Part shown: positions 20,001 through 27,248 of the stretch, piece by piece | Layout: each line of letters opens with the position of its first letter | Numbering within the stretch: the stretch's first letter is position 1 | Source: Klebsiella grimontii | Lineage (GTDB): Bacteria; Pseudomonadota; Gammaproteobacteria; Enterobacterales; Enterobacteriaceae | Length of the DNA stretch: 64,000 nucleotides | Direction: 5' to 3' | Assembly: GCF_900200035.1 (NCBI RefSeq) | Contig: NZ_FZTC01000020.1 | Location: 1-64,000 of the forward strand | Notes under the pieces: model-generated | The model's database searches: none | The model's input: the letters and a program-made list of their open reading frames with translations, nothing else | Told to the model about the DNA's origin: nothing | Translations under genes and position numbers: made by a program

Positions 20001-21089
20001 GCTGCAATCCCCGAGCAGCAGTACGCCGCGCAGCTTACCGTCGCGCAGCAGCAGGCGACGGTAGTGGCGGTCCAGCGGATCCCAACTGGTATAAACGTCA
20101 TCCTGCTCATCGGCCCGCAGCTCGCCGGCGCTGAACAGTTCAATGTCGGTGACCTTCAGGCGGGTGCCGCTATCCTGCCAGCGGAAATCCTCGCCAGGGA
20201 TAGCGCACAGGCGGTCCGCCAGCACCTCCGCCTGGCGCAGGCACGGCGCCACCAGCCCCCAGGTCTGACCGTCGATTTCACAGCATTCGCCGAGGGCGCT
20301 GACTCCCGGCTGCGCGGTTGCCAGCCGGCGGTCGACGAGAATTCCGCGACCGCACGCCAGCCCGCTGCGCTCGGCCAGCCGTTTGTTCGGCTGTACGCCG
20401 GTCGCCAGTACTACCCGCGAGGCGGCAAACGCGCGGCCGTCCTCCAGCAGCACCTGATGTTCATCAATGGCGGCGATACGGCTCTCCATCACGCAGCCGA
20501 TCCCGCGCTCGGCGAGCAGCATTTGCAGCTGTTCGCCGACAAAGGCATCAGTCTGCTGCTCCATCAGCCAGCTTCCGCGGTGCAGTAAAGTGACACTGTC
20601 ACCATGACGACGTAGCGCCGCGGCGGCCTCCACGCCGAGTACGCCGCCGCCGATGACCACCGCCGGGCCGTCGATGGCCAGAATGCCTTCGACGTCCGCC
20701 AGGGTGCGGAAAGCAAAAACGTGCGGCAGCGTGATGCCCGGCAGCGGCGGTAGAAACGGCAGCGACCCCGTGGCGAACACCAGTTCATCCCAGCCAAGTT
20801 CGCCTGCGGTGGTCTGCAGCGTACGGGCCGCCATATCCACCGCGGTAACCGTTTCACCGGCGCGTACCGTGACGTTATGTTGCGAATACCACTCTGCGGG
20901 CAGCAGTCGCGTCGCGCCTGCGGTTTTCTCCGCGCCAAGCACCGGCGAAAGCTGAATGCGGTTATAGGCCTGGCGCGGTTCATCGCCGATAATGGTGATG
21001 CTAAACCGCCGCGCATCCCGCTCCACCAGCGCCTGCGCCAGGCGCGTGGCCGCCATACCGTTGCCGATAATCACCAGTTGCCGCGTCAT
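17019..21089 (-). CDS. nasB: fused NasC-NasB: reductase flavoprotein plus NAD(P)H nitrite reductase
   Basis: A single 1356-codon frame. Residues 1-399 look like NasC, an FAD/NAD flavoprotein (VIIGNGMAA, then GGGVLGVEAA) that passes electrons to NasA. An internal ATG at 19892 begins a 957-residue section equal to NasB: a second pyridine-nucleotide reductase module, BFD-like cysteines (CSCHNVSKGD, CGGCSAL), the sirohaem nitrite reductase part (CVGSTWCRYG, then CTRECAEAQGKD), and a C-terminal NirD-like Rieske-fold tail without the usual Cys/His ligands. In K. oxytoca nasC and nasB are separate genes. Here either a true fusion or a one-base indel near 19932-19935 has joined them. Confidence 0.85.
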   Translation of the reverse strand: MTRQLVIIGNGMAATRLAQALVERDARRFSITIIGDEPRQAYNRIQLSPVLGAEKTAGATRLLPAEWYSQHNVTVRAGETVTAVDMAARTLQTTAGELGWDELVFATGSLPFLPPLPGITLPHVFAFRTLADVEGILAIDGPAVVIGGGVLGVEAAAALRRHGDSVTLLHRGSWLMEQQTDAFVGEQLQMLLAERGIGCVMESRIAAIDEHQVLLEDGRAFAASRVVLATGVQPNKRLAERSGLACGRGILVDRRLATAQPGVSALGECCEIDGQTWGLVAPCLRQAEVLADRLCAIPGEDFRWQDSGTRLKVTDIELFSAGELRADEQDDVYTSWDPLDRHYRRLLLRDGKLRGVLLLGDCSSAAPLTALLGASAPAPAEWLFDPSSTMQPRAVGQTTMTKPVLVLVGHGMVGHHFLEQCVSRDLHQQYRIVVFCEERYAAYDRVHLTEYFAGRSAESLSLVEGDFFTQHGIELRLSESVASIDREARVVRDAFGHETHWDKLVLATGSYPFVPPVPGHNLEGCFVYRTLDDLDQIAARAATARRGVVIGGGLLGLEAANALKQLGLETHVVEFAPNLMAVQLDNGGAAMLREKISELGVGVHTSKATTEIVRNEQGLQLNFADGSSLATDMLVFSAGIRPQDALARSGGLSVGERGGICIDNQCRTSDPDVLAIGECALWENKIYGLVAPGYQMARAAAATLAGEAGSFSGADMSTKLKLLGVDVASFGDAQGRTPGCQSYQWTHGPQQVYKKIVVSADGKNLLGGVLVGDAGDYATLLQMMLNGMALPKHPESLILPALEGSAPKALGIAALPDGAQICSCHNVSKGDICQAVSGGAGDMAAIKSRTKAATGCGGCSALVKQVMEYQLAEQGVEVKKDICEHFPWSRQEIYHLVRVNHIRTFEQLIARYGQGHGCEVCKPLVASVLASCWNEYLLKPAHLPLQDTNDRYFANIQKDGTYSVVPRMAAGEVTPDGLIAIGQIAKRYQLYSKVTGGQRIDLFGARLEQLPAIWRELAEAGFETGHAYGKSLRTVKSCVGSTWCRYGVQDSTGLAVTLEHRYKGLRAPHKIKMAVSGCTRECAEAQGKDIGVIATEKGWNLYVCGNGGMKPRHADLFASDLDEATLIRSIDRLLMFYIRTADRLQRTSTWMDNLEGGVDYLREVILEDSLGIGEELEQEMARVVESYQCEWQTTLNDPQRLALFRSYVNSDEPDETVQRQTLRGQPQLAPFAAQGEPALPSRPWQAICDLDAIPQQAGIGARLGERQIALFRFGDQVYALDNLEPGSEANVLSRGLLGDAGGEPIVISPLYKQRIRLRDGRQCDGGEQAVRAWPVKVENGKVWVGNQQLLARAEAS

Positions 21090-21098
21090 CGCCGCCCC

Positions 21099-21887
21099 CT
21101 ATGCCGCTTTCGGCTGTTTTTCATAGAGGAAGTGCAGGATCTGCTGGCGCAGATGGTGATAGCGGCTGTCGTCCGCCAGCTGCACGCGATTGCGCGGTCG
21201 CGGCAGATTGACGTCGAGGATCTCCCCGACCGTCGCCGCCGGTCCGTTGGTCATCATCAGCACCCGGTCGGAAAGCAGCACCGCCTCATCCACATCATGG
21301 GTAATCATGACGATGGTGGTATTCAGCGACTGCTGGATCTGCATCACCGCGTCCTGTAAATGCGCCCGCGTCAGGGCATCAAGGGCGCCAAAGGGTTCAT
21401 CCAGCAGCAGCACTTTCGGTTTCATCGCCAGCGCCCTGGCAATGCCAACGCGCTGCTTCATCCCACCGGAGATCTCCCCCGGACGCTTGTGCAGGGCGTG
21501 GCCCATCTGTACCCGCTCGAGGTTGTGCTCAATCCACTCTTTGCGCTCGCCTTTGCTCATGCTGCGACGAAAGACCTGGTCCACCGCCAGCGCCACGTTG
21601 TCAAAGCAGGTCAGCCACGGCAGCAGGGAGTGGTTCTGAAACACCACCGCGCGTTCCGGTCCCGGCCCGGCGATTTCGCGGTTGTCGCACAGCAGGCCGC
21701 CCTCCGTCGGCAGGGCTATCCCGGCTATCAGATTCAGCAGGGTTGATTTACCGCAGCCGGAGTGGCCGATCAGGCTGATGGTTTCCCCTTCGTAGATGTC
21801 GAAGGAGACGTTCTGCAATGCGAGGAATTCGCCGCTGGCGGTGTTAAAACGCTGGCTGACGCCCTGGACCTGAATTAATGGTTTCAT
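21099..21887 (-). CDS. nasD: nitrate ABC transporter ATP-binding protein
   Basis: A 262-residue ABC ATPase with Walker A (GHSGCGKST, about residue 40), a signature motif (ISGGMKQRVGIARAL), Walker B (VLLLDEPFGALD) and a switch His (MITHDVDEA). It powers periplasmic nitrate uptake by NasFED. Its start follows AAGGAGTCGCAG that overlaps the nasE stop region, and the nasC start is nine bases past its stop. It belongs to the nitrate/sulfonate/taurine class. Confidence 0.95.
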   Translation of the reverse strand: MKPLIQVQGVSQRFNTASGEFLALQNVSFDIYEGETISLIGHSGCGKSTLLNLIAGIALPTEGGLLCDNREIAGPGPERAVVFQNHSLLPWLTCFDNVALAVDQVFRRSMSKGERKEWIEHNLERVQMGHALHKRPGEISGGMKQRVGIARALAMKPKVLLLDEPFGALDALTRAHLQDAVMQIQQSLNTTIVMITHDVDEAVLLSDRVLMMTNGPAATVGEILDVNLPRPRNRVQLADDSRYHHLRQQILHFLYEKQPKAA

Positions 21888-21897
21888 CTGCGACTCC

Positions 21898-22782
21898 TTA
21901 TTTTTCCTGCCAGCTAAAACGGCGGGCGAGCAGCATCAGCCCCTGTTCCAGCAGCAGACCGACCACGCCGATAATGACGATGGCGATGATGATGTTTTCG
22001 ACGTTGAGGTTGTTCCACTCGTTCCAGATCCAGAAGCCGATCCCTAAGCCGCCGGTGAGCATTTCGGCGGCGACAATCACCAGCCAGGCGATACCGATGG
22101 AGAGACGAACCCCGGTCAGCACCGCCGGCAATACCGCCGGAAAGAGGATCTTGCGCATCACCGTCCATTCGGAAAGCTGCAGCACCCGGGCGACGTTGAG
22201 GTAATCCTCAGGAATGCGCCGCACGCCCTCGGCGGTGTTAATCACCATCGGCCAGATCGAGCAGATAAAAATGGTCCAGCTGGAGGCCGGTTCCGCTTTC
22301 TGGAACAGCAGCAGGCCAATAGGCAGCCAGGCCAGCGGGCTCACCGGGCGCAGCAGCGCAATCAGCGGGTTAAACATCCGCGCGAAAAACAGCGAGCGGC
22401 CAATCAGGAAGCCGAGCGGAATTCCCGCCAGCGCGGCGAGGCCAAACCCCACCGCCACCCGCTGCAATGACGCCAGCACGTTCCAGCCGATGCCCATGTC
22501 GTTCGGTCCGTCCTGATAAAACGGGTCGGCGAAAAGGGTCAGCGCCGAATCCAGCGTGGAGAGCGGCGTCGGGAAACCTTTGCTGTTCATCGCCGCCAGC
22601 TGCCAGCCCAGCAGCAGCAATCCCAGCCCGAGCAGCGGCGGCAGAAGACGTTGGGTAACATCGCGCAGCCAGCGGCTGAGCGGAGGCGTGGTTTTGCGCA
22701 CCTGCAGCGGCGGCAGGGTAATAATTTCGCCGGGCGCTTTATCGGCGCTGGCCGGCGGTTGCGGTTTATATGCGTGTTTCAT
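21898..22782 (-). CDS. nasE: nitrate ABC transporter permease
   Basis: A 294-residue inner-membrane permease of the SsuC/TauC/NrtB class with six or more hydrophobic segments and the EAA-type cytoplasmic loop before the last segments (about residues 190-230). A charged, proline-rich N-terminus precedes the first helix (LLPPLLGLGLLLLGWQLAA). The start at 22782 is one base after the nasF stop (TGA-G-ATG), so translation is coupled. A longer in-frame extension upstream would overlap the end of nasF and has no support. Confidence 0.94.
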   Translation of the reverse strand: MKHAYKPQPPASADKAPGEIITLPPLQVRKTTPPLSRWLRDVTQRLLPPLLGLGLLLLGWQLAAMNSKGFPTPLSTLDSALTLFADPFYQDGPNDMGIGWNVLASLQRVAVGFGLAALAGIPLGFLIGRSLFFARMFNPLIALLRPVSPLAWLPIGLLLFQKAEPASSWTIFICSIWPMVINTAEGVRRIPEDYLNVARVLQLSEWTVMRKILFPAVLPAVLTGVRLSIGIAWLVIVAAEMLTGGLGIGFWIWNEWNNLNVENIIIAIVIIGVVGLLLEQGLMLLARRFSWQEK

Positions 22783-22783
22783 C

Positions 22784-24040
22784 TCATGCCCCCTTACGTT
22801 GAATCGCGAAACTGCGGGCGTAGCCTTCCGGATCGACCCCATTCCAGACCTTGCCATCGATCAGCGTACTGCTGCGCATCGCCTGCGTCGGCGCGCTGAT
22901 GCCGCCGACCGCCTGGGCGGCCTCTTTCCAGACGTCAATCCGGTTAATGCGCTGGGCCACCGCCAGATAATCCGGCGCCGACTTCAGCAATCCCCAACGG
23001 CGGAACTGGGTCAAAAACCACATGCCGTCCGAGAGCCACGGAAAACTCACTTCCCCCTGTTCGTAGAAGCGCATCGGATGCGCGTCCTGCCAGCGGCGGC
23101 CGATACCGTTGTCGTATTCGCCGAGCATGCGCCCGGTGAGGTACTGCTCTTTGGTGTTCAGCCACGCGCGTCTGGCAAGGAGGCGCGCCGTTTCGCGGGT
23201 GTTGTCGGCGGAGGCTTCAATCCAGCGCTGGGCCTCCATCAGCGCCGCTACCAGCGCGCGCGCGGTGTTGGGATGACGCGTAACCCATTCGCTGCGGGTG
23301 CCGAGAATTTTTTCCGGGTGTTCCGGCCAGATATCCTGAGAAGTGGCGGCGGTGAAGCCGATACGATCGTTAATGGCGCGCGCGTTCCACGGCTCGCCGA
23401 CGCAAAAGCCGCTCATGTTGCCGATGCGCATGTTCATCACCATCTGCGGCGGCGGCACGACGACGGTGCGAATATCGGCGAATGGGTTAATTCCGCCGCT
23501 CGCCAGCCAGTAGTAAAGCCACATCGCGTGGGTACCGGTGGGAAAGGTGTGGGCGAAGGTGTAGCTGCCCGGCGCGTGCTGGCCGATCCGTTTTTTCAGC
23601 CCGCTCAGGTCGGTGACGCCCTGTTCCTGCAGCTCGCTGGAGAGCGTAATCGCCTGGCCGTTGCGGTTAAGGGTCATCAGGTTGGCCATCGCCTGCGGTT
23701 TACTGGCGATCCCCAGCTCCAGGCCGTAGAGCATGCCGTACAAAATGTGCGCGGCGTCGAGCTCTCCGGCAACCAGCTTGTCGCGCACCGCGGCCCAGCT
23801 GGCCTCTTTGCTCGGCACGAGGGTGATACCGTACTTTTTATCGAACCCCTTCAGGGAGGCAATGGCTAAGGGAGCGCAGTCGGTTAGCGGAATAAACCCC
23901 ACCCGCACGGTGGTCTGTTCCGGTTTATCCGACCCAGCCGCCCACGCCGCCTGCATTATGCCGGGGAGCAGCATCGCGCCGCCCAGCGCCGCCCCCGTCT
24001 GTAATAAACGTCGCCGTGAAATCGAAAACTTATCGCCCAT
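22784..24040 (-). CDS. nasF: nitrate ABC transporter substrate-binding protein
   Basis: A 418-residue periplasmic nitrate-binding protein with a twin-arginine-type signal (SRRRLLQTGAALGG, then a cleavage region near AWAAGS, about residue 36). The body is a CmpA/NrtA-type binding fold (VGFIPLTDCAPL, GFCVGEPWNARA). ATG 24040 follows GGAGCGGTT; an in-frame ATG seven codons earlier is less well placed. It is the first gene of the operon. Its roughly 120-base leader carries a hexaloop hairpin and an intrinsic terminator that NasR is expected to override with nitrate. Confidence 0.94.
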   Translation of the reverse strand: MGDKFSISRRRLLQTGAALGGAMLLPGIMQAAWAAGSDKPEQTTVRVGFIPLTDCAPLAIASLKGFDKKYGITLVPSKEASWAAVRDKLVAGELDAAHILYGMLYGLELGIASKPQAMANLMTLNRNGQAITLSSELQEQGVTDLSGLKKRIGQHAPGSYTFAHTFPTGTHAMWLYYWLASGGINPFADIRTVVVPPPQMVMNMRIGNMSGFCVGEPWNARAINDRIGFTAATSQDIWPEHPEKILGTRSEWVTRHPNTARALVAALMEAQRWIEASADNTRETARLLARRAWLNTKEQYLTGRMLGEYDNGIGRRWQDAHPMRFYEQGEVSFPWLSDGMWFLTQFRRWGLLKSAPDYLAVAQRINRIDVWKEAAQAVGGISAPTQAMRSSTLIDGKVWNGVDPEGYARSFAIQRKGA

Positions 24041-24059
24041 AACCGCTCCAGAAACGCGC

Positions 24060-24100
24060 AAAAAAAAAGCGCCCGGCGGTGCTTACGCACCGCTGGACGC
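24060..24100 (-). terminator. nasF leader terminator (antitermination target)
   Basis: On the minus strand a 14-bp stem with one mismatch (24069-24082 with 24087-24100, loop of four) is followed by nine T at 24060-24068. It lies 20 bases before the nasF ATG, so most transcripts should stop before nasF unless antiterminated. It corresponds to the 3:4 stem known in the K. oxytoca nasF leader. Confidence 0.92.
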
Positions 24101-24117
24101 CTTTATCCCTGGACATA

Positions 24118-24135
24118 CGCGCCGCCATTGGCGCG
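24118..24135 (-). promoter_or_regulatory. ANTAR-type hexaloop hairpin in the nasF leader
   Basis: The leader RNA has the stem CGCGCC/GGCGCG closing the hexaloop AAUGGC. A at loop position 1 and G at position 4 are the bases reported as required for ANTAR-domain binding. It lies 17 bases before the leader terminator and is the expected NasR binding site. Confidence 0.85.
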
Positions 24136-24170
24136 CTGCCCAAAACCTTTTATTCACTCATTTTATCTAA

Positions 24171-24186
24171 TGCAAAGCTAATGCCA
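24171..24186 (-). promoter_or_regulatory. sigma54 promoter of nasFEDCBA
   Basis: TGGCATTAGCTTTGCA on the minus strand matches the -24/-12 consensus (TGGCAC-N5-TTGCA form) with GG-N10-GC. Transcription would start near 24160, giving a leader of about 120 bases, in line with the K. oxytoca operon under general nitrogen control. Confidence 0.85.
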
Positions 24187-24248
24187 GTTTTTCCGAAGGC
24201 CATTTCACGCGCTTTGGCTCACTACCCGGGCGCGTTTAAAGCGAAAAA

Positions 24249-24287
24249 TGCACCGTCGGCTGGCAATAAATGCCCGCTGATTGTGCA
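24249..24287. promoter_or_regulatory. tandem NtrC-like sites upstream of nasF
   Basis: Two 17-base dyads, TGCAC-N7-TGGCA at 24249-24265 and (minus strand) TGCAC-N7-GGGCA at 24271-24287, resemble the NtrC consensus TGCACC-N5-GGTGCA. They are 22 bases apart and about 65-100 bases upstream of the -24 element, just after the nasR stop. This suits an enhancer pair for nitrogen-limited activation. Confidence 0.6.
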
Positions 24288-24288
24288 T

Positions 24289-25479
24289 CTACTCCTTTGG
24301 GGTTACGCGCCATAGAGCCTTTACCGTCAGCAGCGCGCGGGCTATCTCAACCATGCGCTGATTCTTGTCCATCGCCATTTTACGCAGCGCCTGCCAGGCC
24401 TGCTCCTCCTGCATTCCCTGGTAGGTCATCAGCACGCTTTTGGCCTTTTCAATCAGCTTGCGCTCTTCAAGCGCATCTTTTAATGACGCAAGCTGGCCGG
24501 AGAGCTGCTGTAGCTCATGGGCCTGCTGGCGCACCAGCGGCAACAGCTGCTTATCCAGCCGCAGGGCTATACTGTCCTCCTGCCAGTCAGCGGGCGGTAG
24601 CTGAGCCTCCGGCTCTTCGCCCTCGAGCAGCGCGTCCGCAGCGTTAAGCAGATCAACGATCAGCAGTTCTTCCACGCCGCGCAGCTGCTCGAGGCGCTGA
24701 GTCTGAGCGCAAAACCAGCGCAGCGCCGTTTCTCCCTCGTCCGCCGGCGGCTGACGGGTGCAGGCAACCCGTCGTAGCTGTTCAATCTCCAGGCTGGCCT
24801 GGCACTGTTCAGCGAACAGGGCGGTTTGCGGCGGTTGGGCCAAGGCCTGAAAACTGTCGAAACAGGGCTGCTGGCCGTCAATGCGGTCCACCAGCTGCTG
24901 ACGCAGCTCATCGCTGAACTGCCCGCGGGCAAAGCCCAGCGCGCCCAGCGCGCGCTCCTGTCCGGCCAGCTCTTTTCCCTGCATAAAGCTGTAAAGCGCA
25001 ACCATGCGGCCGGCGATTTGCGGATCGTCGATGCTGTCGTTGAGCTGCGGTACGATATTCAACAAGTGGCGGATAATGCGGCTAAACTGCCCGGTGGCCT
25101 CTTCGGCGGCAATCTCCCGGTCGCGCACGCGTTTACGCAGCGCCGCAAGCTGGGGCAGATACCACACCGCGCAGGCAATGCGCCAGCATAGCGCGCTACT
25201 GGCGGCGTCGCGCGCGGGCTCCAGCGCCGCATAAAACCGCGTGAGCTGCTCATCGACCAGCGCCGCGCCCGCCCGGCACTCCGCCGCATACAGTCTGCCG
25301 CCCGAGCACAGCCAGATATTTGACGCGCCACGCTCGCACTGCAGCATATGCACCAACGCGCTTATCTGGCCTGCCAGCGTCCCCTGCTGCGCCAGTTGGT
25401 GCAGCTGCTGCTTCTGTAAGCGACGCGCGCGCGCAAACCAGTCGACCACCTCAGGCGTATTGCCCGCCATATTATTCAT
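24289..25479 (-). CDS. nasR: nitrate/nitrite-responsive antiterminator (NIT-ANTAR)
   Basis: A 396-residue RNA-binding regulator. The N-terminal NIT domain (about 1-300) is helical with the conserved ERGASNIWL segment, whose Arg50 corresponds to the nitrate-binding arginine. The C-terminal ANTAR domain (about 335-390) holds LKDALEERKLIEKAKSVL and QAWQALRKMAMD. With nitrate it binds the nasF leader hexaloop and allows read-through of the terminator. The first ATG has GGAGAGGGG six bases upstream and was chosen over an ATG three codons later. It is just upstream of and codirectional with nasF. Confidence 0.94.
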   Translation of the reverse strand: MNNMAGNTPEVVDWFARARRLQKQQLHQLAQQGTLAGQISALVHMLQCERGASNIWLCSGGRLYAAECRAGAALVDEQLTRFYAALEPARDAASSALCWRIACAVWYLPQLAALRKRVRDREIAAEEATGQFSRIIRHLLNIVPQLNDSIDDPQIAGRMVALYSFMQGKELAGQERALGALGFARGQFSDELRQQLVDRIDGQQPCFDSFQALAQPPQTALFAEQCQASLEIEQLRRVACTRQPPADEGETALRWFCAQTQRLEQLRGVEELLIVDLLNAADALLEGEEPEAQLPPADWQEDSIALRLDKQLLPLVRQQAHELQQLSGQLASLKDALEERKLIEKAKSVLMTYQGMQEEQAWQALRKMAMDKNQRMVEIARALLTVKALWRVTPKE

Positions 25480-25547
25480 ACCCCTCTCCCGGCTTAACGC
25501 TTTATACTTCAGCCAAGCAATAACCGTGCCTTATAGAAGGAGTCCTT

Positions 25548-25901
25548 ATGCAACGTATTGTGATTATCGCGAACGGTGCCGCCTACGGCAGCGAATCCCT
25601 GTTTAATAGCCTGCGTCTGGCGATCGCCCTGCGCGAGCAGCAGTCGGACCTCGAACTGAAGCTGTTTTTAATGTCCGATGCGGTGACCGCCGGCCTGCGC
25701 GGCCAGAAGCCTGCGGAAGGCTACAACATTCAGCAGATGCTGGAGATCCTCACCGCGCAAAACGTGCCGGTGAAGCTGTGTAAAACCTGCGCCGATGGCC
25801 GGGGGATCGGCGCGCTGCCGCTGATTGACGGCGTGGAGATTGGTACCCTCGTCGAGCTGGCGCAGTGGACGCTGGCGGCGGATAAAGTTCTGACCTTCTA
25901 A
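25548..25901 (+). CDS. ychN: DsrE-like sulfur-relay family protein
   Basis: A 117-residue protein matching E. coli YchN in length and sequence, a hexameric DsrE/DsrF-fold protein of unknown role. It opens with the fold's first strand and loop (IVIIANGAAYGSE), and CKTC near residue 81 is the conserved cysteine region. AGAAGGAGTCC precedes the ATG. It is divergent from nasR, and in E. coli it sits next to ychO, so it marks the far edge of the nas insertion. Confidence 0.92.
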   Translation: MQRIVIIANGAAYGSESLFNSLRLAIALREQQSDLELKLFLMSDAVTAGLRGQKPAEGYNIQQMLEILTAQNVPVKLCKTCADGRGIGALPLIDGVEIGTLVELAQWTLAADKVLTF

Positions 25902-26017
25902 ATATCTCCCGTTCAACGGGATTAAATATCAAGCTGGCGGCGTTTGGTGACCGAAAACAATGCCAGCTGAAAGCTTTCAGGAACAACGTCATTTTTGTTT
26001 AATCTTTATTCTTTTTT

Positions 26018-26031
26018 TTGATCAAAATCAG
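26018..26031 (+). promoter_or_regulatory. FNR-like box upstream of the DUF1883-like gene
   Basis: TTGATCAAAATCAG matches nine of ten conserved FNR positions. A -10-like TGTTAT at 26054-26059 places a start near 26066, with the box about 41 bases upstream, the class II FNR position. Confidence 0.55.
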
Positions 26032-26072
26032 CATCTGCCTCCCTCCCCTTTGGTGTTATGCACAGAGCAAAG

Positions 26073-26088
26073 TGTGAACAATATCACG
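26073..26088 (+). promoter_or_regulatory. CRP-like site upstream of the DUF1883-like gene
   Basis: TGTGAACAATATCACG matches nine of ten positions of TGTGA-N6-TCACA. It falls just downstream of the start predicted from the FNR-like box, so it could repress, or serve another start. Confidence 0.5.
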
Positions 26089-26139
26089 CGGGTTAATGGG
26101 CTGGCAGGATGCTGTAGACAGAAACGGGGTTAAGATTAA

Positions 26140-26382
26140 ATGGCAATGGTAAAAGCAAGTTTAACGTTGTTTGGCGGTGATACATTGGTGGTGCGTTGTT
26201 CCGAACGCTGCCATATTCACCTGATGAGCGCCAAAGTGCCTGGCGATAGTCATGCGGATATTCTGAGCGTACAGGACAGAGATAGCGCGTATCTGACCGT
26301 GCCTTACAGCGGCACCTGGAACGTTCTTATCGACAGCCATAGCCAGTCGCTGGAGCATTCAATAAGCTACGTTCCCGCCTGA
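26140..26382 (+). CDS. small DUF1883-like protein
   Basis: An 80-residue cytoplasmic protein with no signal peptide. The pattern (a GDTLVVRCSE strand pair, then YLTVPYSGTWNVLIDS) resembles the DUF1883 family, all beta strands and of unknown function; this is pattern-based and not certain. The start is ATG 26140 or 26146, with only a weak ribosome-binding site. It stands alone between ychN and chaC with FNR-like and CRP-like sites upstream, hinting at anaerobic control. E. coli K-12 has no gene at this spot in the order I recall. Confidence 0.65.
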   Translation: MAMVKASLTLFGGDTLVVRCSERCHIHLMSAKVPGDSHADILSVQDRDSAYLTVPYSGTWNVLIDSHSQSLEHSISYVPA

Positions 26383-26389
26383 TAGCAAA

Positions 26390-26409
26390 CGCCCGGGGAA
26401 ACCCGGGCG
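26390..26409. terminator. hairpin between convergent genes
   Basis: CGCCCGGG at 26390-26397 and CCCGGGCG at 26402-26409 form an eight-pair stem with a four-base loop between the DUF1883-like gene and chaC, whose ends converge. Only short T runs flank it, so it may be a weak bidirectional terminator. Confidence 0.45.
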
Positions 26410-26417
26410 ATGTACTC

Positions 26418-27098
26418 TTAAGCCAGCCCGGGCTGGCTACTTTCCCCCAGCAGATGACGCACCTTGCCGACTAAATCGTCGAGGCAGGCATCGTGCATAC
26501 CGAGCTTCCGCAGCTCCTGATCGAGCGAGAACAGATACTGAGCGTTGGTGCCAAGCGGCCCGCTGGCGCGCGCTATCAGCGGCGCAATGACCTGCGCGCT
26601 GGTGTCCGCCTCGAACAGCGGATGACGCGGGTCCATAATAAAAACTAATGCGTTGACGGTGCGGCCATCATCCAGATCCAGCTTGCACCAGGTCGGCAGG
26701 TAGCAGCCGGTGATCATCTCCCGCTTCCACAGCAGGGTCAGCTCTTCTTCCAGGGTTTCATCAGGCAGACGATAGGCGACGCCGGTGGTACGCCCGCCCT
26801 CTTTTAGCGCCAGCATACGGCCAGGCTGAGTTGCGCTACCGCGCCCGGCGGTGAGCCGCAGGCAAAACGCGCGGTGCCAGCCCGGTAGGGTACCGGTACA
26901 GGATTCACGATACTCCAGCGCCGGGTTCCACATCAGCGAACCGTAGCCAAAGATCCACACCGAGCCATCGTCCGGACGACAGGCCAGGGTCGCCGCTAAA
27001 GAGGCTGCCCGCTGCTCTGCCGACCAAAGAAGCGATTCCTCAATAGCGCCAAACGCTGTTTTACAATCCGCATTCAGTAAGAAATCACGCGTTAACAC
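26418..27098 (-). CDS. chaC: glutathione-specific gamma-glutamylcyclotransferase
   Basis: A 226-residue ChaC-family enzyme that splits glutathione into 5-oxoproline and Cys-Gly. The substrate loop YGSLMW (about residues 52-57) and the catalytic glutamate segment (LLWKREMITGCYLP) are present, and the protein is very close to E. coli ChaC over most of its length. It is downstream of chaB on the same strand with a 150-base gap, and the chaA antiporter lies divergent beyond it. Confidence 0.95.
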   Translation of the reverse strand: MLTRDFLLNADCKTAFGAIEESLLWSAEQRAASLAATLACRPDDGSVWIFGYGSLMWNPALEYRESCTGTLPGWHRAFCLRLTAGRGSATQPGRMLALKEGGRTTGVAYRLPDETLEEELTLLWKREMITGCYLPTWCKLDLDDGRTVNALVFIMDPRHPLFEADTSAQVIAPLIARASGPLGTNAQYLFSLDQELRKLGMHDACLDDLVGKVRHLLGESSQPGLA

Positions 27099-27248
27099 TT
27101 TCTACTACCTCCGCCACTGCCCGCTTCCCGGCGATGATCTGGTGCCATCCGTGAAGTATTGCCGAATTATTATCCAGCTTTATTTGACAATAAGCAATGA
27201 ACGAGCCGCGGGCAAGGGCTCAGGCAGCACATGTCGTAGCAAAAGCGA

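Noticed and set aside
19889-20143. Separate short frame ending in DKLR opposite phase to NasC
   Set aside because: Most of it is a shadow of NasC; only its last 13 codons are interesting as the probable original NasC tail, discussed under the fusion finding.
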